Source: Firmicutes bacterium UBA4049 | GTDB taxonomy: Bacteria > Bacillota > Desulfotomaculia > Desulfotomaculales > Nap2-2B | Length of the DNA: 18,612 nt | Direction of reading: 5' to 3' | Assembly (NCBI GenBank): GCA_002382755.1 | Contig: DFZT01000032.1 | Location: 1 to 18,612 of the forward strand | Shown: positions 9,030 through 15,425 of the stretch, in pieces | Layout of the letters: each line of letters opens with the position of its first letter | Numbering within the stretch: the first letter of the stretch is position 1 | Program-made: the position numbers and the translations under genes | The notes under the pieces: generated by a model | Seen by the model: the letters and a program-made list of their open reading frames with translations, nothing else | What the model was told of the DNA's origin: nothing | The model's database searches: none

Positions 9030-9731
9030 CTAATTACCCGGCATTTTGGGCAGGTTGCTCATGTCTGTTACCTTTACGTCTTGAGGAAGCGTAAACAGTT
9101 CGGACGGCTGTTTTCCGACCTTGATGTTGGTATAGTCAATTACCGTCTTGTTTCCGCTTCCATCCGACGACTCTACTCTGACGGGTATTCCATATTGACC
9201 GTGAACCCACATTTTTGATTCTACCTTTGTTTGCGGTGTTGTTATGGAGATGACCCGGCAGGTTACTCCGTTGCATACTTCGGTTCCGAGTTCTCTAATA
9301 CTTGCCGTGTTCATATTTTTTATATAGTCCAAAGGGGTTTCCACTTCTTCGCTGTTGCCGGATGAGAATTTCATAGCCGTATTTTGTGCCGGGTAGTAAG
9401 AATAAAAAGTTTTGCCGTCCATAATGTTTATAACCTCGACGCCGTTTTGTTTAACTTCTGACCTGAGTTTGTTCTGCATTATAAAAACCCGGCCGCTCAT
9501 TTTCAGATTCCCGGAGGTCAGCAGATAGTCGTAGGACATGCCCTCCAACTTTTGGCCCTTGGCGAAAAGATCTGCGGATGATTCCGCTTTTTTCTGCCCG
9601 GCGCCTTTTTCTGTATCCTGCGCCGGAGTGGCGGTTTCTTTTTTGTTCCCTGAGCAGCCGGCCAGTCCGAAACAGACCAAAATAAACGCCATGATTAAGA
9701 TAAGCCCAAATGTTTTTCTGATTTTAAACAC
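9030..9731 (-). CDS. LolA-like-fold secreted lipoprotein of unknown function
   Basis: About 230 residues. The N-terminus is a lipoprotein signal peptide: basic R-K, hydrophobic stretch, then the lipobox L-A-G-C, with the lipidated cysteine followed by a charged linker rich in K, E and A. The rest (about 65-230) reads as a beta-rich LolA/LppX-like or DUF4412-like domain: MSGRVFIMQNKLRSE, then DGKTFYSYYP, then a CNGVTC pair. It would sit on the outer face of the membrane. The longest frame begins at a TTG at 9824, but the promoter at 9787-9814 lies inside that extension, so it cannot be used. The GTG at 9731 is the nearest standard start, but the AGGAGG element overlaps it; an ATC at 9722 sits at ideal spacing. 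True start uncertain. Confidence 0.82.
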   Translation of the reverse strand: MFKIRKTFGLILIMAFILVCFGLAGCSGNKKETATPAQDTEKGAGQKKAESSADLFAKGQKLEGMSYDYLLTSGNLKMSGRVFIMQNKLRSEVKQNGVEVINIMDGKTFYSYYPAQNTAMKFSSGNSEEVETPLDYIKNMNTASIRELGTEVCNGVTCRVISITTPQTKVESKMWVHGQYGIPVRVESSDGSGNKTVIDYTNIKVGKQPSELFTLPQDVKVTDMSNLPKMPGN

Positions 9732-9786
9732 CTCCTTTCCATTCCGCGAGTCCTTATTTTTCCGTCCGCCATAAATTAACTTGAAT

Positions 9787-9814
9787 TTTATACCCGGGTA
9801 TTTACAACGGTCAA
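9787..9814 (-). promoter_or_regulatory. Sigma-A promoter of the lipoprotein gene
   Basis: On the minus strand, TTGACC (-35, 9814-9809), a 16-base spacer and TATAAA (-10, 9792-9787). Transcription should begin near 9780, about 50 bases before the ribosome binding site at 9736-9731. Confidence 0.7.
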
Positions 9815-9960
9815 GCAATGACAATAATGGCGAGGTGATAAAAAAACAGGTTTAAAAAAGACATCCGCGAAAGATTGTTTAGCGTTTTCCAAACAAGACG
9901 CTTTTTAAAACGGCCGGGATATTTTTTTAACAAAAGCTTGACATATGTAAAAAAAAGTGA

Positions 9961-10182
9961 TTAAAAAATTTTACCTTTATTATCTTCAACTACTTTATTA
10001 GCATAAGCCGCACACTCGTCATCGTCGGTTTTAAAGATTACCGGGTCACCTTCCGGAGCTATTTCCGGGCCGTTAAAAAACAAAATAATAATACAAGAAG
10101 GAGACCCGGGGTAAAATTGAAGGCTTGCAACGTTATAATTCTTTACTTCAACCAGTTCTCTTAATCTTTCCAGATCGGACAT
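9961..10182 (-). CDS. Small acidic protein of unknown function (73 residues)
   Basis: I do not recognise this gene. It encodes 73 residues starting MSDLERLRELV, with a hydrophobic beta-like strand (SCIIILFF, about 29-36) and an acidic C-terminal half containing FKTDDDEC. No signal peptide and no membrane helix are evident. The ATG at 10182 is well placed behind AAGGGG. The frame stays open upstream to 10386, but the promoter at 10223-10251 lies inside that extension, which argues for the shorter form. It is a single-gene unit: the neighbours on both sides are separated by 130 or more bases or are divergent. Confidence 0.7.
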   Translation of the reverse strand: MSDLERLRELVEVKNYNVASLQFYPGSPSCIIILFFNGPEIAPEGDPVIFKTDDDECAAYANKVVEDNKGKIF

Positions 10183-10222
10183 TTCGGACCCCTTTTCTTT
10201 TTGTTTTTTGCTGCGTGATATT

Positions 10223-10251
10223 AATATACTGTAAAAAATGACGATCTTCAA
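10223..10251 (-). promoter_or_regulatory. Sigma-A promoter for the 73-residue protein gene
   Basis: On the minus strand, TTGAAG (-35, 10251-10246), a 17-base spacer and TATATT (-10, 10228-10223). The gene start at 10182 lies about 35 bases beyond the expected transcription start. Confidence 0.65.
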
Positions 10252-10478
10252 TCTTTGGCGCCGGATAAGTTTTTGGCAGGTTTTGTAAACACCAGGAATC
10301 CGGTTTTCAAACCGGGCTGCCAGCATGAAGGAGTTGTTGGATGGCATATATTTGCAATAACTGCCATATTGGAAAGTGCAAACCAAACTGCGCTTTCAGA
10401 AGGGAGTTTTTGCTTCTTTAACGAATAGTCATATTGGGCCTCCTCTACGGAATTGTGTCGTTTAAGGAGGGGGTGCTG
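10252..10478. other. Intergenic stretch without a convincing gene
   Basis: No coding frame here has a ribosome binding site. It contains an inverted repeat with arms CCGGTTT/AAACCGG around two bases (10300-10315) and two copies of CATATTGG (about 10367-10374 and 10431-10438). It presumably holds the promoter for the downstream plus-strand pair, but I see no clear -35/-10 match. Confidence 0.5.
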
Positions 10479-10589
10479 ATGGGCGAGGAAAAACATACCT
10501 GCCGCGCAAACCATTATTATATAAATGTTGCTGAAGGTCTGCATTATAAGGAAGAGATAATATTTTTGATAAGGGGGAATGGGCATTGA
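10479..10589 (+). CDS. 36-residue reading frame coupled to the hydrolase gene
   Basis: A short frame beginning MGEEKHTCRANHYY and ending in RGNGH. It has one of the best ribosome binding sites in the window (AAGGAGGGGG, 6 bases before the ATG at 10479). Its TGA stop (10587-10589) overlaps the TTG start of the next gene by two bases, the classic arrangement for translational coupling. There is no hydrophobic helix; it holds one cysteine, three histidines and three tyrosines. I do not recognise the sequence. It could be a functional small protein or a translated leader controlling the hydrolase. Confidence 0.6.
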   Translation: MGEEKHTCRANHYYINVAEGLHYKEEIIFLIRGNGH

Positions 10590-11485
10590 AACTTACATTT
10601 GAAGAAATAGTGGATATCAATGCTTTTGGCAGGGAAAATACAAGGAAGCTGAACGAATTTCTGCCGCTTGCCGCAAGCGAAAAGGTCAGACCTGCCGCTG
10701 ATGACAGGCATAAAGTTTTACTTGTCGTTATTGATCTGCAGGTTGACTTTATGGATGATGGCGCTCTGCCCGTTCCGGGGGCTTATGAGGATGTAAAAAG
10801 GCTGACCCGCTGGATGTATCACAATCTATCCGGGATTACCAAAATAGCCGTCTCTTTGGATACGCATGTCCCTCACCAAATTTTTCATCCCTGCTGGTGG
10901 GTTGATGAAAAGGGTATAAATCCCCCGCCCTATACGGTAATTACACTTGAAGATCTGGACAAAGGCAGGTGGAAGGCTGTCTTTAACCCGCTTGAATCCA
11001 GGGAATATCTGATTGGCTTAAAGGAATACGGGAGGCTGGATCTTGTTATCTGGCCCTACCACTGCATTCAGGGCACCAAAGGGGCTGCTTTAGAGGCGCA
11101 GTTTGCCAACATGCTGTATGCCCACGAGGCGGCAAGGAAGTCGGTTCCGATTCATCTGGTTAAAGGGACTGATCCTTTAAGTGAAATGTATGGCATTATC
11201 AAGCCGGAATTTGACCGGAACAACTTTGTTAATCTTTCCTTCCTGGGTATTTTTGAGGAGTATGACCAGATTGTCATTGCTGGCCAGGCAAAAACACACT
11301 GTGTGTTAAGGTCTGTCCAGCAGTTTTTTGAACATTACCAGAACCGCCGGGACGTGCTTAAAAAATTTTATATACTGGAAGACTGCATGAGTCCCATTCC
11401 CGGTTTTGAGGCAGATAAGGAGTTTGCCAGATTCGAGGCGGACTATAAAGTTAAAATTGTAAAATCAACAGAGTTCGGGCTTTAG
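10586..11485 (+). CDS. Nicotinamidase/isochorismatase-family cysteine hydrolase
   Basis: A 299-residue member of the cysteine hydrolase superfamily that includes nicotinamidase (PncA). The catalytic triad is visible: D50 in VVIDLQVDF, K193 in LVKG and nucleophile C239 in GQAKTHCV. The metal-site signature of nicotinamidases is kept: D92 and H94 in SLDTHVPH, and H159 in WPYHCIQGTKGA. It is about 100 residues longer than PncA, with an N-terminal helical lead of about 40 residues and an insertion around 100-150. The likely role is deamidation of nicotinamide or a related amide, but the longer form makes the substrate uncertain. It starts at a TTG behind AAGGGGG, overlapping the stop of the 36-residue frame. 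No pncB- or nadD-like neighbour is present. Confidence 0.9.
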   Translation: MKLTFEEIVDINAFGRENTRKLNEFLPLAASEKVRPAADDRHKVLLVVIDLQVDFMDDGALPVPGAYEDVKRLTRWMYHNLSGITKIAVSLDTHVPHQIFHPCWWVDEKGINPPPYTVITLEDLDKGRWKAVFNPLESREYLIGLKEYGRLDLVIWPYHCIQGTKGAALEAQFANMLYAHEAARKSVPIHLVKGTDPLSEMYGIIKPEFDRNNFVNLSFLGIFEEYDQIVIAGQAKTHCVLRSVQQFFEHYQNRRDVLKKFYILEDCMSPIPGFEADKEFARFEADYKVKIVKSTEFGL

Positions 11486-11541
11486 TTCAGGTTATTTTTA
11501 GCAATATCCCAGTCCTGGAGTGTGTCTGACTTTTTCTTGTT

Positions 11542-12032
11542 TTATTCCTCCGTGCAGCTATAGCCAACTTTGCTGTAATTGCGTCCTAAATAAACCAGGT
11601 CTGCCAGGTTGATTTGCCCGTCAGTGCTTGGATCGGCGCCGGCATTGTACCTATCGGCGCCAGAAATACTATTATAAACGTTCCTTAAGATGATCAGGTT
11701 GTCTATATCTACGGTGTTATCATGTATAACATCCCCTGTAAGCAGGACCACTTCGTAATAATTCCACCCGTTCTCTTCAGATTAACCGCCGTCGTCAGAT
11801 TGTACGACTGAGTCGCCATAATCAAGACTGCTTCCTTCGAAACTTCTTTCCCATTCAATATTTCCAAACATATCAGTTTAATAAGGAGTACATCGTCTTC
11901 CGTTTCGTCCGAGTATGCAGTTCCGGTCAGAATGTAGCCGTTGTCAGCAGTGAGCTGTACGCAGTTGGCGCCGTGCCAGCCTTCAATATACCCGCCATCG
12001 GGGGCCAGGCCAAACTGTAAAGGTATGGATAG
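11542..12032 (-). pseudogene. Decayed C-terminal remnant of a dockerin-containing secreted repeat protein
   Basis: On the minus strand the sequence first reads GLAPDGGYIEGWHGANC, then DNGYILTGTAYSDETEDDVL, then shifts one frame at about 11872 to read FGNIEWERSFEGSSLDYG and SDDGG. An in-frame TAA (11784-11782) follows, and the same frame then runs through a type I dockerin pair: GDVIHDNTVDIDNL and DPSTDGQINLADLVYLGRNY, ending at 11542. The blocks match the repeat family 'LIKTD..GN..WE..FGG...D.GYS..Q..DGGYI' seen in secreted propeller-like proteins. One frameshift, one internal stop and a missing N-terminal part (stop at 12035-12033) indicate a dead gene. No cohesin partner is visible here. 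Confidence 0.8.
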
Positions 12033-12132
12033 TTAGCAAGTTAGAATCTGTTGACAAGTCCAGCAGGAAAAAACCGGAGCGTATTTAAATTAATATTATA
12101 GTTGAAAAACTTACAACCGAAGGATGTGCGAT

Positions 12133-12690
12133 ATGCCCAGGAAAGTAAAAAAGGATTATGTTTTAACAACCTCTGGTTATGAATATGATAAAGAGCTCGC
12201 CAGGGTATCCATAAAAGTAGTGCCCGCTCTTCAGGCTCTCATCAACAACCAGCACGATTTACTCAAGGTATTACTGCCGAATTTTCCGGAAATGAAGATT
12301 TTCTTAAAAAATCATCTGGCCGAACTGTCCGTGGTGGAAGAAACAATTGCTTCCGCTCACGCCAAATACAATTTAAAAAAAGAAGAGGCGAAAATTCTTA
12401 GACGAAAAAGGGAGAGCGAGAATGCAAATCAGGATACTGCTTCTTTGGAAGATGACGAACATATAAAAGATGATGGTCAGTTGCTGGATGAACAAGCAAG
12501 AAAAATAAGTCCCGGGCTTCCTTCCGCAAGATTTGACACCGTAATGAGAAATCCAACTAAGAATGAAATTCTTGATGTCAGACGGATAGCAATAGGAGCT
12601 TCAATAAAGGCATTAACTAATGTTCTCAGCCGGGAGCTTACTGACGATGAAATATTGGCTATTGAAAAGCAGGTGGATTCTTACCTTTAG
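12133..12690 (+). CDS. Hypothetical protein, 185 residues, helical with a charged linker
   Basis: I do not recognise this protein. From the ATG at 12133 the first about 80 residues form a mostly helical domain; an extremely charged low-complexity stretch follows (KKEEAKILRRKRESE, then DDEHIKDDGQ, about 81-120), and a C-terminal helical segment ends in LTDDEILAIEKQVDSYL. There is no signal peptide or membrane segment. An ATG at 12124 is also in frame, but AAGGA at 12119-12123 abuts it, while the ATG at 12133 lies 9 bases away and is preferred. The gene stands alone between a decayed gene and a tRNA on the opposite strand, so context gives no function. Confidence 0.7.
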   Translation: MPRKVKKDYVLTTSGYEYDKELARVSIKVVPALQALINNQHDLLKVLLPNFPEMKIFLKNHLAELSVVEETIASAHAKYNLKKEEAKILRRKRESENANQDTASLEDDEHIKDDGQLLDEQARKISPGLPSARFDTVMRNPTKNEILDVRRIAIGASIKALTNVLSRELTDDEILAIEKQVDSYL

Positions 12691-12712
12691 GCTTTGATGC
12701 GGAAAATAAATA

Positions 12713-12732
12713 CCAGGGCTCGAAAGCCCTGG
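12713..12732. terminator. Perfect 8-bp hairpin, possible terminator
   Basis: CCAGGGCT and AGCCCTGG flank the tetraloop CGAA (TTCG on the minus strand). It lies 23 bases after the stop of the upstream plus-strand gene. The plus side has no T run; the minus side continues TATTTATTTT, so it fits better as a minus-strand terminator. Confidence 0.45.
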
Positions 12733-12907
12733 CTTAAAAAAGCCATCAATGTTGTGAAGCTTCGTTTAAACTTTTTCCGGCGCGGGCCGGAAGCGCAAAG
12801 ACATAGCTGTTGTTGCGGGCCAGTTCAAAAGGATAGTTTTGGAACCTGGCTGGCCATGCCTGCTTTAACTCTGCTGGTATAGTTATTGGCATAAAGTTCG
12901 TTTCAGC

Positions 12908-12934
12908 ATAAAATAAAAAGCCCCGGAGGGCTGG
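12908..12934 (-). terminator. Rho-independent terminator of tRNA-Arg(ACG)
   Basis: On the minus strand the stem AGCCC/GGGCT (12932-12919) with a 4-base loop is followed by TTTTTATTTT. It begins 10 bases after the tRNA 3' end. Confidence 0.85.
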
Positions 12935-12941
12935 AAAAATC

Positions 12942-13017
12942 TGGCGTGCCTGGAGGGACTTGAACCCCCAACCTTCTGATCCGTAGTCAGATGCTCTATC
13001 CATTGAGCCACAGGCAC
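12942..13017 (-). tRNA. tRNA-Arg, anticodon ACG
   Basis: The minus strand folds as a complete 76-base tRNA. The acceptor stem is GTGCCTG/CAGGCAC, with discriminator G and an encoded CCA (12944-12942). The anticodon stem TCTGA/TCAGA encloses loop CTACGGA, so the anticodon is ACG. The T arm carries GGTTCAAGTCC. ACG is normally edited to ICG and reads CGU, CGC and CGA. The gene has its own promoter (13036-13064) and terminator (12908-12934). Confidence 0.97.
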
Positions 13018-13035
13018 ATATTTTACTATAAACTT

Positions 13036-13064
13036 ATTTTACAAAAATTCACTAAGTGAGTCAA
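13036..13064 (-). promoter_or_regulatory. Sigma-A promoter of tRNA-Arg(ACG)
   Basis: On the minus strand, TTGACT (-35, 13064-13059), a spacer of exactly 17 bases and TAAAAT (-10, 13041-13036). The spacer contains the small inverted repeat CACTTAGTG. Confidence 0.85.
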
Positions 13065-13110
13065 GCAATATAAAAAGCGATTCCTTTTTCTTTTTAATGA
13101 AGAACTTTTA

Positions 13111-13138
13111 AATATTTTTACCAATGTGATAAAATATT
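13111..13138 (+). promoter_or_regulatory. 8-bp inverted repeat around a putative -10 upstream of the dehydratase genes
   Basis: AATATTTT (13111-13118) and AAAATATT (13131-13138) form perfect arms 12 bases apart, and CCAAT/ATTGG (13121-13125, 13136-13140) form a second overlapping pair. A TAAAAT at 13130-13135 could serve as -10 for the gene starting at 13188. The symmetry around a promoter-like site suggests an operator, but AT-rich repeats arise easily by chance. Confidence 0.35.
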
Positions 13139-13187
13139 GGACAATCGGACAGGCGCAATTTTAATACAAATTCCGGAATGGAGATAA

Positions 13188-14033
13188 ATGGATAAATTGT
13201 ACGTCGATATAGCTTGTTCTTATGTCCCTAAAGAAATAATACATCATATGGGATATACCCCGAGGCGGCTTCTTTCTCCGGAGCCCAGGGAAACCGGGTT
13301 ACTGCCGCGTAACTACTGTTCGTATGCACGGGCCTGCGTTTACACGACCGGGTCAGTCCCCGTTGTTTTTACAACCTGCTGCGACGCTATGCGGCGCTGC
13401 TATGATATACGCAGGTCAAGGGGTGAAGCTGTTTTTCTTCTGGATCTTCCCCGGCAGATCAGCGAAGCTCACGTTCAATATTATGGCAGTGAATTGCGCA
13501 GATTCGCCAAATGGCTGGCAGATTTATCAGACAGGGCCTTTTTCAAGAAAATATCTTCTGGTCAGCCTTTGTTAAAGACCCAAAAGGAGGTTGCGCCGGC
13601 GCACAAAAAGCCGATTATTCTTTCCGGCGCCGTTTTGCCTGACGAAGGTATTCTGCAGTTGATCGATAAATATGAAGCCGCGGCTATAAAGGTTGACTTT
13701 TGTACGGAGCAACGAAGTAATGCTGAAGTGAAATATTCAGAAAAAGAAGATAAGTTTCTGTCTCTTGCCAGGGCTTATCTCAGCAAACCTCCCTGCCCAA
13801 GAATGACAGGCCGCCGCTTTCCATATATCAGGGAACTTGCAGTACAGACGGGGGCCAGGGGAGTGATCTTGTACACGATAAAATTTTGCGATCATGGCCT
13901 GTATGAGATACCCTTGTGGCGACACCTTTGTTTCAGTTTAAACATACCCTTTCTGCACCTTGAGGGGGAATACAGAAGCGGGATGCCCGCTCAGTTTCAT
14001 ACCCGCATACAGGCTTTCTTGGAGACGATCTAA
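13188..14033 (+). CDS. 2-hydroxyacyl-CoA dehydratase family protein, short D-type (HgdB/BcrB-like) subunit
   Basis: A 281-residue member of the 2-hydroxyacyl-CoA dehydratase/benzoyl-CoA reductase subunit family (PF06050), whose members bind iron-sulfur clusters used in radical dehydration or in reduction by low-potential electrons. The usual landmarks appear in order: C10 in DIACSYVP, C44 in NYCSYARAC, the TTCCDAMRRCYD signature (C64, C65), C203 in PPCPRM, C234 in KFCDHGLYE and a closing LEGEY...TRIQAFLE. It is shorter than the usual 370-430 residues; the deletion lies in the middle (about 120-200). The ATG follows GGAG by 4 bases. The next gene, of the same family, begins 4 bases after the stop, so the two products likely form a heterodimer. 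Confidence 0.88.
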   Translation: MDKLYVDIACSYVPKEIIHHMGYTPRRLLSPEPRETGLLPRNYCSYARACVYTTGSVPVVFTTCCDAMRRCYDIRRSRGEAVFLLDLPRQISEAHVQYYGSELRRFAKWLADLSDRAFFKKISSGQPLLKTQKEVAPAHKKPIILSGAVLPDEGILQLIDKYEAAAIKVDFCTEQRSNAEVKYSEKEDKFLSLARAYLSKPPCPRMTGRRFPYIRELAVQTGARGVILYTIKFCDHGLYEIPLWRHLCFSLNIPFLHLEGEYRSGMPAQFHTRIQAFLETI

Positions 14034-14037
14034 CATT

Positions 14038-15303
14038 GTGAATCCAAAAGAATATAAAAAATACATAGAAAAAAGTTCTCCTGCAAAAATATATAAGCTT
14101 CTTTCGTCCCCCTATTCATATTTTATCCTTGAACTGCTGATCATGTTATGGCTGCCGGGGAAATTTAAAAAGAGCAACAAATCTTTTTATCGCAACGGTT
14201 TAATGCTGCTCAGACAGGCTTGCCATACGACCAGGCCGGTAGTTTGGACAAATGTTTATACACCGTCAGAACTAATCTGGTCCATGGGGGGTGTTCCCTT
14301 TATGCCGGAGGTTGCTGCCGCTATTGCCGCCAATCTAGGCTGGGGGACTGATTTCTTAAAGGCAGCGGAAGGAGCCTGGTACTCGGCGGATCTTTGCAGT
14401 TTTCACCGCTGTGCTCTCGGCATGGCTGTAAACCAGGTGCTTCCCCGACCCGATTTAATAATAGCGACCAGCCATTTATGTGACGGAGCGGTAAAATTTC
14501 TGGAAATGTCTAGCAGGATGTTCAACTGTCCTTATTTCCTGGTTCATATCCCATATAATAACGATCAGCAGTCAACAGCCTGGCTGGCCGGCGAGCTGTC
14601 TTCGCTGGCCAAAGAACTGAATTATCTTTTGCCTTCCAGCGCCAGGGATATTTCGCTTGTCGCAGCGCGTGTAAACGCCGCTCGGGAACAAATGGTTGCT
14701 GTAAATGAGCTCAGGAAAAATAACCCGTCTCCCTGGCAAGGTGATGAATCGCTTACAAGAATAGTTATTTTTTTCAATATGCTCGGTACGCCGGATGCGG
14801 TAAAGTATTACTATTTATTAAGAAAGGATTTATCCGAAAGGGTAAAAAAGAGATGCCCGGCGTCGCCTGTACAGAAAAAACGTCTCCTGTGGCTTCATTT
14901 CAAGCCCTTTTATTCAAATCCGCTGCTGAAAAAAATAGAGCAGGATTTGGGAAATGTGATTGCCTTTGAAGAAGTCAGCGCGGTTACCTGGGGTAAATTA
15001 TCGCCTGAGGATTGGTGGGGAAGCGTTGCCGCCAAAATCCTGTCTAATCCTTTTTGGGGTCCCGGAGAAAAACGCGTTGAACTGGTTTTAAAGTTAGCCC
15101 GTGAATACAGCTGCGACGGTGTTATTCATTTTTCACACTGGGGCTGCCGTCAGAGCACGGGAATGGTTGGCGTTCTACGGGATGCATTGAACCAGGAGGG
15201 AATCCCTTTCTTAAATCTGGAAGGCGACTGTATTGATTCCCGCAATTTTATGGAGGGCCAAAGCATGACCAGGGTGGAAAGTTTTTTGGAAATGCTGGAT
15301 TAA
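14038..15303 (+). CDS. 2-hydroxyacyl-CoA dehydratase family protein, second subunit (HgdA/BcrC-like)
   Basis: A 421-residue protein of the same family as its upstream neighbour but of normal length. Probable cluster ligands: C120 in ADLCSFHRC, C148 in SHLCDG and C370 in HWGCRQSTG; the end NLEGD...TRVESFLEML is typical. The frame is open back to 13960, overlapping the upstream gene, but the GTG at 14038 is the only start outside it; its GGAG (14021-14024) is rather far (13 bases), so translation probably depends on coupling. No activator ATPase (HgdC/YjiL-like) is present nearby, although dehydratases of this family need one. The substrate cannot be told from sequence; a double-cubane-cluster reductase-type role is also possible. 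Confidence 0.88.
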   Translation: MNPKEYKKYIEKSSPAKIYKLLSSPYSYFILELLIMLWLPGKFKKSNKSFYRNGLMLLRQACHTTRPVVWTNVYTPSELIWSMGGVPFMPEVAAAIAANLGWGTDFLKAAEGAWYSADLCSFHRCALGMAVNQVLPRPDLIIATSHLCDGAVKFLEMSSRMFNCPYFLVHIPYNNDQQSTAWLAGELSSLAKELNYLLPSSARDISLVAARVNAAREQMVAVNELRKNNPSPWQGDESLTRIVIFFNMLGTPDAVKYYYLLRKDLSERVKKRCPASPVQKKRLLWLHFKPFYSNPLLKKIEQDLGNVIAFEEVSAVTWGKLSPEDWWGSVAAKILSNPFWGPGEKRVELVLKLAREYSCDGVIHFSHWGCRQSTGMVGVLRDALNQEGIPFLNLEGDCIDSRNFMEGQSMTRVESFLEMLD

Positions 15304-15425
15304 GGATCAGTTGGTTGTAAACTCCTAATGATGGAAAAAGCTTAAACAAAAGCCTTTAAGTTCTGATAATCGAATGTGTGCTGGAGATAATAGAACATTA
15401 TTACGAAACCAAGGAGGAAAACAGC

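Noticed and set aside
9936..9970. TTGACA followed by a TTAAAA at 17 bases, pointing into the 73-residue gene from its 3' side
   Set aside because: The region is a run of A and T, the -10 is poor and no transcript target is apparent. An antisense RNA cannot be excluded but is unsupported.
10258..10330. A tRNA-like anticodon hairpin (CCGGTTTTCAAACCGG, TCA in the loop) that recalls a selenocysteine tRNA
   Set aside because: No matching acceptor stem, no T arm with GGTTC, and no encoded CCA nearby. It is an isolated inverted repeat.
11511..11545. Terminator for the nicotinamidase-like gene
   Set aside because: There is a T-rich run, but the only stem before it is 4 bp with a long loop.
12051..12100. 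TTGACA at 12051-12056 as a promoter for the 185-residue protein
   Set aside because: No acceptable -10 stands 16-18 bases away; the nearest TATTTA is 25 bases off.
12746..12892. A 48-residue minus-strand frame starting at an ATG at 12892
   Set aside because: The amino-acid composition looks plausible, but there is no ribosome binding site and it lies just after the terminator of the tRNA gene. The longer version of this frame reads through the tRNA.
13960..14037. Upstream extension of the second dehydratase gene
   Set aside because: It would overlap the first dehydratase gene by 74 bases in another frame, lacks a ribosome binding site, and gives residues unlike the family.
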